Part shown: one piece after another, positions 15,208-23,451 of the stretch
Layout of the letters: the number at the start of each line of letters is the position of its first letter
Numbering within the stretch: position 1 is the stretch's first letter
Assembly (NCBI GenBank): GCA_003543245.1
Contig: DPJB01000042.1
Span: forward strand, 67,733-98,758
Origin: Moraxellaceae bacterium
GTDB lineage: Bacteria > Pseudomonadota > Gammaproteobacteria > Pseudomonadales > Moraxellaceae
Reading direction: 5' to 3'
DNA length: 31,026 bases
The notes under the pieces: generated by a model
Databases searched by the model: none
The model's input: only the letters and a program-made list of their open reading frames with translations
Told to the model about the DNA's origin: nothing
Made by a program: the position numbers and the translations under genes

Positions 15208-16344
15208 ATGAGCACACTCTCCCCCACGCTGGACCTCACCCTCGCCCTGATGCGCGAGCCTTCCGTCACGCCTTTTGATGCCAACTGCCAGACGCTGATG
15301 ATCGAGCGTCTGGAAAAGATCGGCTTTCGGGTGGAGCGTTTGCGCTTTGGTGATGTGGACAATTTCTGGGCACGTCGCGGCGATACTGCACCGGTTCTGG
15401 CCTTTGCCGGACATACCGATGTGGTGCCTACCGGCCCTGTGGAAAACTGGAACGTGCAGCCGTTTGCGCCTGAGATTCGTGATGGCATGCTGATTGGCCG
15501 TGGTGCCGCAGACATGAAGGGTTCGCTGGCAGCCATGGTGGTGGCGTGCGAACGTTTTGTGGCAGAAAATCCTGATCACAAGGGTTCGATTGCCTTCCTG
15601 ATCACCAGCGACGAAGAAGGCGTGGCCATCAACGGCACCGTGAAAGTCGTTGAGCATCTGGAAGCACGCAACGAGAAAATCACCTGGGCACTTGTGGGCG
15701 AACCTTCATCCAGCAAGCAGCTTGGCGATGTCATCAAGAATGGTCGTCGCGGCTCACTCAACGGCATCCTGACGGTGATTGGTACGCAGGGTCATGTGGC
15801 CTACCCGCACCTTGCCGACAATCCGATTCATCGGGCTGCGCCGGCACTGGCCAAGCTAACCGCAGAAGTCTGGGATCATGGCAACGAGTTTTTCCCGTCG
15901 ACCTCGTTCCAGATTTCCAACATCAGTGCCGGTACCGGCGCCAACAATGTGATTCCCGGCGAGATGAAGGTAGTGTTCAACTTCCGCTTCTCAACCGAAG
16001 TGACCGAAGCCCAGTTGCGCGAACGTACCGAAGCCATCCTCAAGAAACACGGCCTGCTGTACAAGCTGGACTGGAGCCTTTCCGGTCACCCGTTCCTGAC
16101 AGCCCGTGGCGCCATGGTGGAAGCCGCCGTTGAAAGCATTCGTGAATGCTGCGGCATTGAAACCGAACTTTCCACCAGTGGTGGCACGTCGGATGGCCGC
16201 TTCATTGCCCCTACCGGCGCGCAGGTGCTGGAACTGGGCCCGCTGAATGCGACCATTCACAAGGTGAACGAAGAAGTGCGTGCGGCCGACCTGGATACGC
16301 TCACGACGGTGTATGAGCGCATTCTGGTGAAGCTGCTCACGTGA
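15208..16344 (+). CDS. dapE: Succinyl-diaminopimelate desuccinylase
   Basis: A cytoplasmic M20 di-zinc hydrolase that converts N-succinyl-LL-diaminopimelate to LL-diaminopimelate and succinate, for lysine and peptidoglycan. In 378 residues the metal and catalytic set is complete: GHTDVVP with His69 and Asp71, Asp102 in RGAADMKG, the Glu136-Glu137 pair in TSDEEG, Glu165 in GEPSSS and His351 near the end. The central dimerisation domain (about 180-290) starts near RRGSLNGILTVIGTQGHVAYPH. The ATG lacks a good ribosome site, but the alignment supports it. It overlaps rlmA by four bases. Confidence 0.97.
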   Translation: MSTLSPTLDLTLALMREPSVTPFDANCQTLMIERLEKIGFRVERLRFGDVDNFWARRGDTAPVLAFAGHTDVVPTGPVENWNVQPFAPEIRDGMLIGRGAADMKGSLAAMVVACERFVAENPDHKGSIAFLITSDEEGVAINGTVKVVEHLEARNEKITWALVGEPSSSKQLGDVIKNGRRGSLNGILTVIGTQGHVAYPHLADNPIHRAAPALAKLTAEVWDHGNEFFPSTSFQISNISAGTGANNVIPGEMKVVFNFRFSTEVTEAQLRERTEAILKKHGLLYKLDWSLSGHPFLTARGAMVEAAVESIRECCGIETELSTSGGTSDGRFIAPTGAQVLELGPLNATIHKVNEEVRAADLDTLTTVYERILVKLLT

Positions 16345-17174
16345 TTTATCTTCGCTGCCCTATCTGTCACGAACGCTTGTTGCCGGATGACCACAGCATG
16401 CTGTGCCCGGCGCATCATCGCTTTGATCGCGCCCGCGAGGGCTATCTGAACCTGCTGCCGGTACAGAACAAGAACAGCCTGGACCCGGGCGATGACGCCG
16501 ACATGGTGGCCGCACGCCGTGCCTTTCTGGAGGCAGGCTACTACACGACTTTCCGTGACACATTAAAGGCCATGATCGAGCCCCTGAACGCAGGCTCCCT
16601 GCTGGACAGTGGTTGTGGTGAGGGCTGGTACACCCAGACCTTTCGCGAAATTGCATCAGAAGTCGTTGCGCTGGACATCAGTAAACATGCCGTAAAACGT
16701 GCCGCACGCCGTGGCGCCGACTTTACCTGGCTGGTGGCCAGCAGCAATGACATCCCGCTGTTTGCCAACACGATGGATGTGATGGTGGCCATTTTCAGTC
16801 CGGTGCAGGTGGCCGAGGCGGCACGCGTGCTGAATGAATATGGTGCACTGGTGATTGCTGCACCTGGCGAAAAACACCTGTGGGAATTGCGCGAGGCGCT
16901 GTATCCGGAAGTGCGCGCACATGAACCTGAAAAGTGGCTGGAGGGGCTGTCATCTGCATTTACCCTGCAACATGAAACCGCCCTGCAGTTTTCCTTCACA
17001 CTGCCAGACAATGACGCCGTGAAAAACCTGCTGATGATGACGCCACATTACTGGCGCGCTTCACGTGAGCGTCGCACCCAGGTTGAGCAACTGACGTCCC
17101 TCACCCTGCAGGCTGACTTCCGGATACTGGTATTCAGGAAACAGCCGCCTAATGCGCGGGCGGCCACGCCCTGA
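16341..17174 (+). CDS. rlmA: 23S rRNA (guanine(745)-N1)-methyltransferase
   Basis: An S-adenosylmethionine-dependent enzyme that methylates N1 of G745 in helix 35 of 23S rRNA. The 277 residues begin with the N-terminal zinc finger (Cys6, Cys9, Cys22, His25/His26), then FDRAREGYLNLL, typical of RlmA. The methyltransferase domain has motif I LLDSGCGEGWYT (about 90-101) and VALDISKHAVKRAARR. The start is a GTG whose last two bases form the dapE TGA (GTGA), so translation is coupled. G745 (RlmA-I) fits a Gram-negative host better than the G748 enzyme TlrB. Confidence 0.92.
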   Translation: MIYLRCPICHERLLPDDHSMLCPAHHRFDRAREGYLNLLPVQNKNSLDPGDDADMVAARRAFLEAGYYTTFRDTLKAMIEPLNAGSLLDSGCGEGWYTQTFREIASEVVALDISKHAVKRAARRGADFTWLVASSNDIPLFANTMDVMVAIFSPVQVAEAARVLNEYGALVIAAPGEKHLWELREALYPEVRAHEPEKWLEGLSSAFTLQHETALQFSFTLPDNDAVKNLLMMTPHYWRASRERRTQVEQLTSLTLQADFRILVFRKQPPNARAATP

Positions 17175-17242
17175 CGATTCCCACCACACCTACCAGAATC
17201 CAGAACAGATCAGCAGGCTGTAGGCCGCATCGCGCTTGAGAG

Positions 17243-17319
17243 TGGCGCCCACGAGACGATTCGAACGTCCGACCTGCCCCTTAGGAGGGGGCTGCTCTAT
17301 CCAGCTGAGCTACGTGGGC
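17243..17319 (-). tRNA. tRNA-Arg (anticodon CCU)
   Basis: A full cloverleaf on the minus strand, 77 nt including encoded CCA. Acceptor GCCCACG pairs with CGTGGGC, D-stem GCTC/GAGC, anticodon stem GCCCC/GGGGC with loop CTCCTAA (anticodon CCT at 17285-17283), and T-arm GGACG-TTCGAAT-CGTCT. It reads the AGG arginine codon. Confidence 0.97.
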
Positions 17320-17329
17320 ATGGCGCGCG

Positions 17330-17358
17330 ATTCTCGCCGGGGATGCGTCAGGGAGCAA
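17330..17358 (-). promoter_or_regulatory. tRNA-Arg promoter
   Basis: Minus strand: -35 TTGCTC (17358-17353), 17-base spacer, -10 GAGAAT (17335-17330), followed by the GC-rich discriminator CGCGCGCC and the tRNA 5' end ten bases on. A GC-rich discriminator is typical of stable-RNA promoters under stringent control. Confidence 0.7.
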
Positions 17359-17400
17359 GCCCGTTTTGCCGGAAAGCACATGAAAACCTGAGGGCCGGAT

Positions 17401-17432
17401 GTCAAAAAGCCCGGCAATCCGGGCCTTTTGAC
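17401..17432 (-). terminator. Intrinsic terminator downstream of rpoS
   Basis: A 14 bp stem with one mismatch (17401-17414 against 17419-17432) and a four-base loop. On the minus strand it reads GTCAAAAGGCCCGG-ATTG-CCGGGCTTTTTGAC. It ends the pyrG-to-rpoS block about 140 bases past the rpoS stop and insulates the tRNA promoter. Confidence 0.88.
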
Positions 17433-17573
17433 AACACGCTACATGAGATGGAAATCCGTCTTCCTTCGGGATTTCCAGATCTTCGCAGTGAGAGGCCGCG
17501 GAGACCACACCTGGAAGGTTTGCCGAAAACCTCCCGGATTCATCAGGGGCTGATGCGATCAGCACCCACTGTC
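17433..17573 (-). ncRNA. Structured rpoS 3' region, possible 3'UTR-derived RNA
   Basis: Three hairpins lie between the rpoS stop and its terminator: GCTGAT-n3-ATCAGC (17563-17549), GGGAGGTTT-n5-AAACCTTCC (17535-17513, one mismatch) and GGAAATCC-n11-GGATTTCC (17476-17450). The last carries GGA in its loop (CGAAGGAAGAC). With the terminator this makes a compact stem-loop chain. In pseudomonads the CsrA/RsmA-sequestering RNA rsmZ lies next to rpoS. I see no separate promoter or GacA box, so processing from the rpoS message is as likely as an independent gene. Function is inference only. Confidence 0.3.
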
Positions 17574-18500
17574 CTACGTAAACAGGGCATCACTCGTCAG
17601 GCCCTCGCCCTCCAGCAGGCAACGCAGTCGCTTGAGGCCGTCTACCTGAATCTGCCGCACCCGTTCACGGGTCAATCCTATCTCCTCGCCCACTTCTTCC
17701 AGAGTGGCCACATCATGGCCACGCAATCCGAAGCGACGAGCCAATACTTCACGCTGCTTGTCCGGCAACTGGTCCAGCCAGCCATCGAGACAGACCCGGA
17801 TATCATCGTCCTGCACCTGCATGGCCGGATCAGGCATGTTCGGATCGGCCAGCGTTTCCACCAGCGTCTTCTCCGTGTCCCCACCGATGGGGGCGTCTAT
17901 GGACGATACCCGCTCATTCAGACCGAGCATACGCTGCACATCCTCAACGGGCCTATCCAGCAGACGAGCGATTTCATCGGCACTGGGCTCGTGGTCAAGC
18001 TTCTGGCTGAGCTCACGGGCGGCACGCAGGTACAGGTTAAGCTCTTTGACCACATGAATGGGAAGACGGACTGTACGCGTCTGGTTCATCAGGCCGCGTT
18101 CAATGGTCTGGCGAATCCACCAGGTGGCATACGTGGAAAAACGGAACCCCCGCTCGGGGTCAAACTTCTCGACAGCATGAATCAGGCCCAGATTGCCCTC
18201 TTCAATAAGGTCCAGCAGGCTCATCCCGCGATTGAGGTAACGGCGTGCAATCTTGACGACGAGACGAAGATTGCTTTCGATCATGCGCTTGCGGGCACTT
18301 TCAATGCCCTGACGCGCACGACGTGAATAGAAGACTTCTTCTTCGGCAGACAGCAGGGGAGAAAAACCGATTTCGTTCAGATAAATCTGGGTTGCATCCA
18401 GAGTGGATTGCAACGAACCAACACGGCCACGCCCCAGCAGGGACTTGGTGGCCATACGCCCGGATGGAGAAATACCGGGTATTGCCTGCTTACTGTCCAT
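17574..18500 (-). CDS. rpoS: RNA polymerase sigma factor RpoS (sigma-S/sigma-38)
   Basis: The general-stress and stationary-phase sigma factor. Region 1.2 starts near DATQIYLNEIGFSPLLSAEEEV. Region 2 includes LRLVVKIARRYLNRGMSLLDLIEEGNLGLIHAVEKFDPERG and FSTYATWWIRQTIERGLM, which recognise the -10. Region 3 follows (LPIHVVKELN), and region 4 ends with EEVGEEIGLTRERVRQIQVDGLKRLR for the -35. I prefer the ATG at 18500 because GAGG lies eight bases before it (308 residues). An ATG at 18524 (316 residues) has no ribosome site. It follows nlpD directly, as in other gammaproteobacteria, where an rpoS promoter lies within nlpD. Confidence 0.96.
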   Translation of the reverse strand: MDSKQAIPGISPSGRMATKSLLGRGRVGSLQSTLDATQIYLNEIGFSPLLSAEEEVFYSRRARQGIESARKRMIESNLRLVVKIARRYLNRGMSLLDLIEEGNLGLIHAVEKFDPERGFRFSTYATWWIRQTIERGLMNQTRTVRLPIHVVKELNLYLRAARELSQKLDHEPSADEIARLLDRPVEDVQRMLGLNERVSSIDAPIGGDTEKTLVETLADPNMPDPAMQVQDDDIRVCLDGWLDQLPDKQREVLARRFGLRGHDVATLEEVGEEIGLTRERVRQIQVDGLKRLRCLLEGEGLTSDALFT

Positions 18501-18549
18501 GATCATTCCCTCGTCGTTTTCCATGCCGACCAGGGCGGGGAGTCGCAGA

Positions 18550-19341
18550 CTACTCGCGAGCGGGAAGAAGCCGCTGCGGGTCTACCGGCTTGCCGCCTTC
18601 ACGGATCTCGAAATGCAGTTTTTCGCGATCCGTTCCACTTGCCCCCATAAGAGCAATGGTCTGGCCAAGCTTCACGCTGTCACCCTCTTTGACCATGAAC
18701 CGGTCATTGTGGGCATAGGCGCTGATGTAGTTGTCATCATGCCGAAGAATAAGGAGCTTGCCATAGCCCACCAGTCCTGAACCGGCATACACCACCATTC
18801 CATCGGAGGCTGCCCGGACAGAATCCCCCTGCCTGCCAGCGATGTCCAGTCCCTTGCCAGCCAGTCCCGGTGAGCCGAAACGTGCCAGGAGTGCACCGTT
18901 TGCAGGCCAACTCCAGTCCAATGAAGCACTTGCGGGTGACTGTGCAGTAACGACAGAGGGTGTCTTGCCGACAGGCGGTGGATTTTTTGCGACGGGCGTC
19001 ACGGAAACAGAAGGTTTTGGCTTGTTTGCGACCACAACAGGGGGGGACTTGACGACGAGTACCGGGCGCCTGCCGGACGAGGCACTGACCGGGGCGGGAC
19101 TACCAGACAGGCGCAAGCGCTGCCCTGGGCGAATCAGGTAGCTGTCATCCAGTACATTGATACGAGCCAGCTCGCGGTAATCCTTTTCATAACGCATGGC
19201 GATGGAGTACAGGGTATCGCCGGGAGCCACCAGATGCCCCTCCGGCCCTGCCCCGCTGAGGGAGCGCTCCACCACCAGTGGCGGCTTGCCGGCGCAGGCG
19301 CAAAGCAGCACCAGCAACACCCCCGCCAACAGTCTTTTCAC
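18550..19341 (-). CDS. nlpD: Lipoprotein NlpD (LysM and degenerate LytM/M23 domain)
   Basis: An outer-membrane lipoprotein that, by homology, activates the amidase AmiC at the septum during daughter-cell separation. The lipoprotein signal ends at Cys16 (MKRLLAGVLLVLLCAC). A LysM peptidoglycan-binding domain follows (HLVAPGDTLYSIAMRY to YLIRPGQRLRL), then a Pro/Val/Lys-rich linker and a LytM domain. The zinc ligands are incomplete: the first motif reads GKGLDIAG without its histidine, and the last reads KLHFEIR rather than H-x-H, so it should be non-catalytic like E. coli NlpD. I start at the GTG at 19341, one base after the pcm stop. A reading from 19410 would bury the signal peptide. Confidence 0.92.
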   Translation of the reverse strand: MKRLLAGVLLVLLCACAGKPPLVVERSLSGAGPEGHLVAPGDTLYSIAMRYEKDYRELARINVLDDSYLIRPGQRLRLSGSPAPVSASSGRRPVLVVKSPPVVVANKPKPSVSVTPVAKNPPPVGKTPSVVTAQSPASASLDWSWPANGALLARFGSPGLAGKGLDIAGRQGDSVRAASDGMVVYAGSGLVGYGKLLILRHDDNYISAYAHNDRFMVKEGDSVKLGQTIALMGASGTDREKLHFEIREGGKPVDPQRLLPARE

Positions 19342-19342
19342 G

Positions 19343-19975
19343 TCAGCGAACCCCGCCGAGCATGGGCACAAAGCGCACCTGCTCCAGAACACGGGTTTCG
19401 TGACTGTCACCCCGACGGGTAATGATCAGCAGGTCCTGCACCTCACCACCGCCAACCGGAATGATCAGGCGCCCGCCTTCGTTCAGTTGGGCAATGAGCG
19501 CCTTTGGCACACCCAGTGGTGCGGCGGTCGCAATGATGCCGTCAAATCCGGCCTCTTCCGGCCAGCCCATGCCACCATCGGTATGACGCAGACGAACATT
19601 GTGCAGCTTGAGCAGGCTAAGTCTGGTACGCGCCTGGTCCTGCAATGCCTTGATGCGCTCCACGGAAAAAACCTGGCCCACCAACTGGGCAAGGACCGCT
19701 GTCTGGTAGCCGGAGCCGGTGCCGATTTCGAGCACCTTCTTGAGGGGCCCATCGGCCAGCAGCGCTTCGGTCATGCGCGCCACGATGTACGGCTGCGACA
19801 AGGTCTGACTGTGCCCGATCGGCAATGCCGTGTCTTCGTAGGCACGATGCGCCAGCGCCTCGTCCAGAAAGATGTGACGCGGGGTTGCACGCATCACCTC
19901 GATCACATTGAGGTCACGTATACCCTGTTCAATCAGCCGGTTGATCAGACGGTCACGCGTACGCGACGACGTCAT
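19343..19975 (-). CDS. pcm: Protein-L-isoaspartate O-methyltransferase
   Basis: A cytoplasmic repair enzyme that methylates L-isoaspartyl residues in aged proteins using S-adenosylmethionine. The 210 residues contain ALPIGHSQTLSQPYIVARM with the conserved Ser60 near the active site, and motif I VLEIGTGSGY (81-90). I chose the ATG at 19975: AGGG lies seven bases before it, and the resulting MTSSRTRDRLINRL matches the start of Pseudomonas Pcm. In-frame ATGs at 19996 and 20005 have weaker sites. It sits between surE and nlpD, the standard order. Confidence 0.95.
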   Translation of the reverse strand: MTSSRTRDRLINRLIEQGIRDLNVIEVMRATPRHIFLDEALAHRAYEDTALPIGHSQTLSQPYIVARMTEALLADGPLKKVLEIGTGSGYQTAVLAQLVGQVFSVERIKALQDQARTRLSLLKLHNVRLRHTDGGMGWPEEAGFDGIIATAAPLGVPKALIAQLNEGGRLIIPVGGGEVQDLLIITRRGDSHETRVLEQVRFVPMLGGVR

Positions 19976-20023
19976 TCCGGAACCCTGTAAATCCATTGTT
20001 ATCATCTTGTTCTGGTAAATGAG

Positions 20024-20785
20024 TTACAAATCCTTGAGCCAGCGCGACACGTCCTGCAGGGCATCGTGCCGTGTCAGGTCGGTGAGCAAGGGAGTGACGC
20101 TGACATAACCTTCGCTCACTGCATGAAAATCCGTTCCCTCTCCGGCGTCGGCCGGGTCACCGGCAATACCGATCCAGTACGCCTTCCGACCACGCGGGTC
20201 TTCCAGCTGGAGAACATCTTTTGCCCGGTTGCGATGCCCCAGTCTTGCAACATGAAACCCGCGAATATCTTCCAGCGGCATGTCGGGCACATTCACGTTG
20301 AGAATGGTGCGATTGGGCAATTGCAAACGGCGCCAGCCTTCGATCAGACGCGCCACCATGGCGGCCGCCGGACGATAGGACTCGATACCATAACCACGGG
20401 CATGTGCCCCGACCAGCGAAACGGCAATGCCGGTCTTGCCAAGAAAGCGGCCTTCGAGTGCTGCGGCAACAGTGCCGGAGTACAAGGTGTCGTCACCCAG
20501 ATTGGCGCCGGCATTGATGCCTGACACCACCAGATCGGGCTCGAAATCGAGAAATCCGTTCAATGCCAGATGCACGCAATCTGCCGGCGTGCCATTGACC
20601 GACCAGAAGCCGTTCTCCAACTGCACAGGGCGCAAGGGACGATCAAGCGTCAACGCGCTGGAAAAAGCGCTGCGCTCGCTGTCCGGTGCCACCACCGTGA
20701 CATCACCCAACTGCTTGAGTGCCTCGGCCAGGGCCGCCAGTCCCGGGGCCTGGACACCATCGTCATTACTCAACAGGAATCGCAT
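20024..20785 (-). CDS. surE: 5'/3'-nucleotidase SurE
   Basis: A metal-dependent nucleoside monophosphatase and exopolyphosphatase linked to stationary-phase survival. The 253 residues start with the SurE signature LLSNDDG (Asp8, Asp9), with Ser39 in PDSERSAFS and Asn91 in SGINAGANLGDDTLYSGTVAAA completing the metal site. The ATG overlaps the truD 3' end by 20 bases, so it is probably coupled. Immediately upstream of pcm, as in E. coli. Confidence 0.97.
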   Translation of the reverse strand: MRFLLSNDDGVQAPGLAALAEALKQLGDVTVVAPDSERSAFSSALTLDRPLRPVQLENGFWSVNGTPADCVHLALNGFLDFEPDLVVSGINAGANLGDDTLYSGTVAAALEGRFLGKTGIAVSLVGAHARGYGIESYRPAAAMVARLIEGWRRLQLPNRTILNVNVPDMPLEDIRGFHVARLGHRNRAKDVLQLEDPRGRKAYWIGIAGDPADAGEGTDFHAVSEGYVSVTPLLTDLTRHDALQDVSRWLKDL

Positions 20786-21830
20786 CTGCAGACTCTCTCA
20801 GTTGCACCAGCTCACGCAATACGCTGGTTGCGAATGCTCCCGATGGTAAAGCAAACGACAGGCGAAGGCTGCCCTCATCCAGCCATTCGCTGACGAGACC
20901 CACCACATGCAGACGCAAGGCGCGGCGCTGGTTATCAATACCAAAGGCAGCCAGGCGATCAACCAGTCCGTCTGTTTCCGTCGCAATACGATCTTCCAGC
21001 GCCAGTACCTCTCCGGTCACCGGTGAATTACCTGCCCCGAACAAGGGGCCGGTCGGATGAATCTCCTGCCGGTGCAGACGATCGGCGAGTGCAGCGTCAT
21101 CCGCATCGGGACGGAAAAAACTGTTGCGCCCATCCAGCATCAGCACGTCACCCGGCAGGCAGGCATTCCAGCAGCCAGAGCCGGTACGTTCGCCCAGCAC
21201 CCGGTTGAACAGGGCCGAACGCACGGCGGAAAGACCAAGGCTTTCACGGTGATTCAGGCGACGGCGGGGCTTGCCCGCCAGCAGGGCTTCGCCAGCGCCA
21301 AGGTTGGCATTATTGAAGCCAAAACGCTGCGGGCCAAAATAGTTGGGTACGCCTTGTGCTGCAATCAGGGCCAGCCGCGCATCAATTGCTGACCGCTCGC
21401 CCTCGACATCACGCAGCGTAATCACAAACCGGTTGCCTTGATGTGCGCCACGCTTGAGCTTGCGGGTATTCCAGGTTTGCGTGACCAGCTCGATGTCGTC
21501 ATTCCACAGCGCCGACATGTCAGGCAACTGCCGGTTTGGCACATGCACACTGAACCACTGCGTGGTAACGGCGCGGCGGTCCTTGAGACCCGCATAGCTG
21601 ACGGCATCCTCGCGCACACCGGCAACCCTTGCGATCTGCGAGGCAAGCCAGGAGGTATTCTGGTTGCGCTTGCGGATGTGCAAAAAGAGATGCTCACCCT
21701 CGCCGCTGGGCTCAAAACCGGAAATTTCATCAACCTGAAAATCTTCGGGAACCGCACGCAATGTTGCCAGCCCGAGAGGAGCGCCATGGGCGAATGGCAG
21801 GTTTTCCAGCAGAAAGGGAGACCAGTTCAT
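20766..21830 (-). CDS. truD: tRNA pseudouridine(13) synthase
   Basis: Isomerises U13 to pseudouridine in tRNA-Glu. The 354 residues carry PEDFQVDEISGFEPSGEGEH (28-47) and the catalytic Asp84 in YAGLKDRRAVTTQW. The second block GVPNYFGPQRFGFNNANLG precedes the TRUD insertion domain. I place the start at the ATG at 21830, giving a length close to E. coli TruD (349). A reading from 21905 adds 25 residues with no family look, although the ribosome site at 21830 is weak. Confidence 0.94.
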   Translation of the reverse strand: MNWSPFLLENLPFAHGAPLGLATLRAVPEDFQVDEISGFEPSGEGEHLFLHIRKRNQNTSWLASQIARVAGVREDAVSYAGLKDRRAVTTQWFSVHVPNRQLPDMSALWNDDIELVTQTWNTRKLKRGAHQGNRFVITLRDVEGERSAIDARLALIAAQGVPNYFGPQRFGFNNANLGAGEALLAGKPRRRLNHRESLGLSAVRSALFNRVLGERTGSGCWNACLPGDVLMLDGRNSFFRPDADDAALADRLHRQEIHPTGPLFGAGNSPVTGEVLALEDRIATETDGLVDRLAAFGIDNQRRALRLHVVGLVSEWLDEGSLRLSFALPSGAFATSVLRELVQLRESADAIPVE

Positions 21831-21858
21831 TAATGATTCTTCTGGAGAGTTATTCAGG

Positions 21859-21876
21859 AAAAAGTGCCGGGGCACT
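21859..21876 (-). terminator. Weak hairpin and T-run between ispF and truD
   Basis: Minus strand: AGTGC-CCCG-GCACT followed by TTTTTCC. The stem is only five base pairs, so it may attenuate rather than end transcription in the 81-base ispF-truD gap. A second small dyad, TGACAC-n3-GTGTCA (21900-21914), overlaps the ispF stop. Confidence 0.3.
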
Positions 21877-21911
21877 ATTGGCAGCGGAGTCTGCAAACAT
21901 GACACGAGGTG

Positions 21912-22409
21912 TCACAGGGGCAGCAGCATCACCACTGCATGCGCCTCGATACCTTCACGACGCCCCACGAAACCAAGCTGTTCGGTTGTTGTGGCTTTTA
22001 CGCTGACATCATCTGCGGTGACGCCCATGTCACTGCCGACCTGCTCGCGCATCAGTGCAATATGGGGAGCCATTTTTGGTCGCTCGGCCAGAATGGTGAT
22101 GTCCGCATTGCCAATCCGGTAGCCGCGCGCAGGCAATAATGTCATTACATGACGCAACAGCACACGGCTGTCTGCACCCTTGTAGCTGGCGTCGGTATCG
22201 GGAAAGTGATGGCCAATATCGCCCATGGCCAGCGCCCCCAGAATGGCATCGCAAAGCGCATGCAGTGCGACATCGCCATCCGAGTGGGCAATCAGCCCCT
22301 GCTCATGCGCAATCTTCACGCCACAGATGGTGACATGGTCTCCTTCGCCAAAACGGTGTACATCAATACCGTGGCCGATACGTGGAAACTTGAGAATTGG
22401 ATTGGTCAC
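21912..22409 (-). CDS. ispF: 2-C-methyl-D-erythritol 2,4-cyclodiphosphate synthase
   Basis: The fifth step of the MEP isoprenoid pathway: it cyclises CDP-methylerythritol 2-phosphate to ME-2,4-cyclodiphosphate with release of CMP. In 165 residues the zinc ligands are visible: Asp16 and His18 in GIDVHRF and His50 in HSDGDVALHALCDA. The block HHFPDTDASYKGADS and the C-terminal VSVKATTTEQLGFVGRREGI complete the active-site trimer interface. The ATG overlaps the ispD stop by four bases; ispD and ispF are separate here, not fused. Confidence 0.97.
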   Translation of the reverse strand: MTNPILKFPRIGHGIDVHRFGEGDHVTICGVKIAHEQGLIAHSDGDVALHALCDAILGALAMGDIGHHFPDTDASYKGADSRVLLRHVMTLLPARGYRIGNADITILAERPKMAPHIALMREQVGSDMGVTADDVSVKATTTEQLGFVGRREGIEAHAVVMLLPL

Positions 22410-23101
22410 AGCCCGGCCTCTTCCTGCAGTTTGAGAAAGGCCTCGGCCAGCTGCAGGTCTTCGGGCCAGGTAATCTTGATGTTGTCGCGTGCACTTTCCA
22501 CCAGCAGGGGCTTTTCACCACGCCGTTCGATGGCTTGCGACTCATCCGTAACGGCAATTCCTTCGTCCCTGGCCTGCTGCAATGCTTCGCGCAGCACGCC
22601 ATAACGAAACACCTGTGGTGTCAGCGCATGCCAGAGGTCATCACGCGGAACGGTTTCGGCCACTTCATCACCCACACCGCGCTTCATCGTGTCACGCACG
22701 CGATTGGCGAGCAGGCCACCCACCGGATGATCCGCAATCATGCCCAGCAGCAACTCGATGTCTTCGATACGCACGCAGGGCCTGGCGACGTCATGCACCA
22801 GCACCCAGTCGTCGTCCTGCGCCTGGTTGGCAATGGCCTCAAGCCCGGCAAGTACCGAGTCCGCACGCTCGTTGCCTCCCTCGACAAAACGGAGCAATGA
22901 TGCATCACGGTAGGCAAGGGTTCTGGCCAGATTGTCATTGGCGGCTATGGGCACAATGACTGCCTCTGCCTGCAGCAGGCAGAGGCGGTCCAGCGTGGAC
23001 TGAATAACGGTGCGGCCATTCAGGGAAAGATACTGCTTGGGCAGGTCACCACCAACGCGCAAGCCCTTGCCGGCCGCCGGCACCACACACCAGAGACTCA
23101 T
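22406..23101 (-). CDS. ispD: 2-C-methyl-D-erythritol 4-phosphate cytidylyltransferase
   Basis: The third MEP-pathway step: it joins CTP and methylerythritol 4-phosphate. The 231 residues begin with the nucleotide-binding VPAAGKGLRVGGDLPKQY (7-24), a glycine-rich loop with the catalytic Arg and Lys, then GGNERADSVLAGL, VLVHDVARPCV and DESQAIERRGEKPLLV. The ATG overlaps the ftsB stop by four bases. The ftsB-ispD-ispF order is the usual gammaproteobacterial one. Confidence 0.97.
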   Translation of the reverse strand: MSLWCVVPAAGKGLRVGGDLPKQYLSLNGRTVIQSTLDRLCLLQAEAVIVPIAANDNLARTLAYRDASLLRFVEGGNERADSVLAGLEAIANQAQDDDWVLVHDVARPCVRIEDIELLLGMIADHPVGGLLANRVRDTMKRGVGDEVAETVPRDDLWHALTPQVFRYGVLREALQQARDEGIAVTDESQAIERRGEKPLLVESARDNIKITWPEDLQLAEAFLKLQEEAGL

Positions 23102-23439
23102 GGGGCCTCCGCTGCTGCGGGTGGTGGCACAGGCGCCCTGCGGGCATCGGGATTGCCGGTGACCAGATAGAAGGTTTCGTTGTCCCTGATCATGCCAAGG
23201 TCCAGACGGCTGTGCTCCTCTACTGCTTCCAGTCCGCTCTTGAGATCGCGGACTTCTGCCTCCAGCACACGATTGCGCTCGGCCAGCTTTTCATTTTCCT
23301 TTTGCAGCGTGGAAATGGAATCCTTGTGCCGGCGCAAATCACGAACCCCGCCCTCTCCCACCCACAAACTCACCTGCAGGCCAATGAAAACGGCTACCGC
23401 AATGAGCAGAAGGAGTTTGCCGAACAGGGTTCGTTCCAT
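23098..23439 (-). CDS. ftsB: Cell division protein FtsB
   Basis: A bitopic septal protein that joins FtsL and FtsQ to activate septal peptidoglycan synthesis. The 113 residues have a short cytoplasmic N-terminus, one membrane span at about 7-26 (LLLLIAVAVFIGLQVSLW) and a heptad-rich coiled coil at about 32-76. The C-terminal half has the conserved EEHSRLDLGMIRDNETFYLV. A short Pro/Ala tail ends the protein. It starts 12 bases after the enolase stop, with no clear ribosome site. Confidence 0.93.
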   Translation of the reverse strand: MERTLFGKLLLLIAVAVFIGLQVSLWVGEGGVRDLRRHKDSISTLQKENEKLAERNRVLEAEVRDLKSGLEAVEEHSRLDLGMIRDNETFYLVTGNPDARRAPVPPPAAAEAP

Positions 23440-23451
23440 ACATCAACCGTA

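Noticed and set aside
17243..17319. tRNA-Arg as an integration site
   Set aside because: tRNA 3' ends are common attachment sites, but no duplicated tRNA 3' segment, integrase or island is visible nearby.
17281..17565. 94-codon minus-strand ORF ending HVAQLDRAAPS
   Set aside because: Its end is translated tRNA-Arg sequence, a well-known annotation artefact. The rest covers the rpoS terminator and hairpins.
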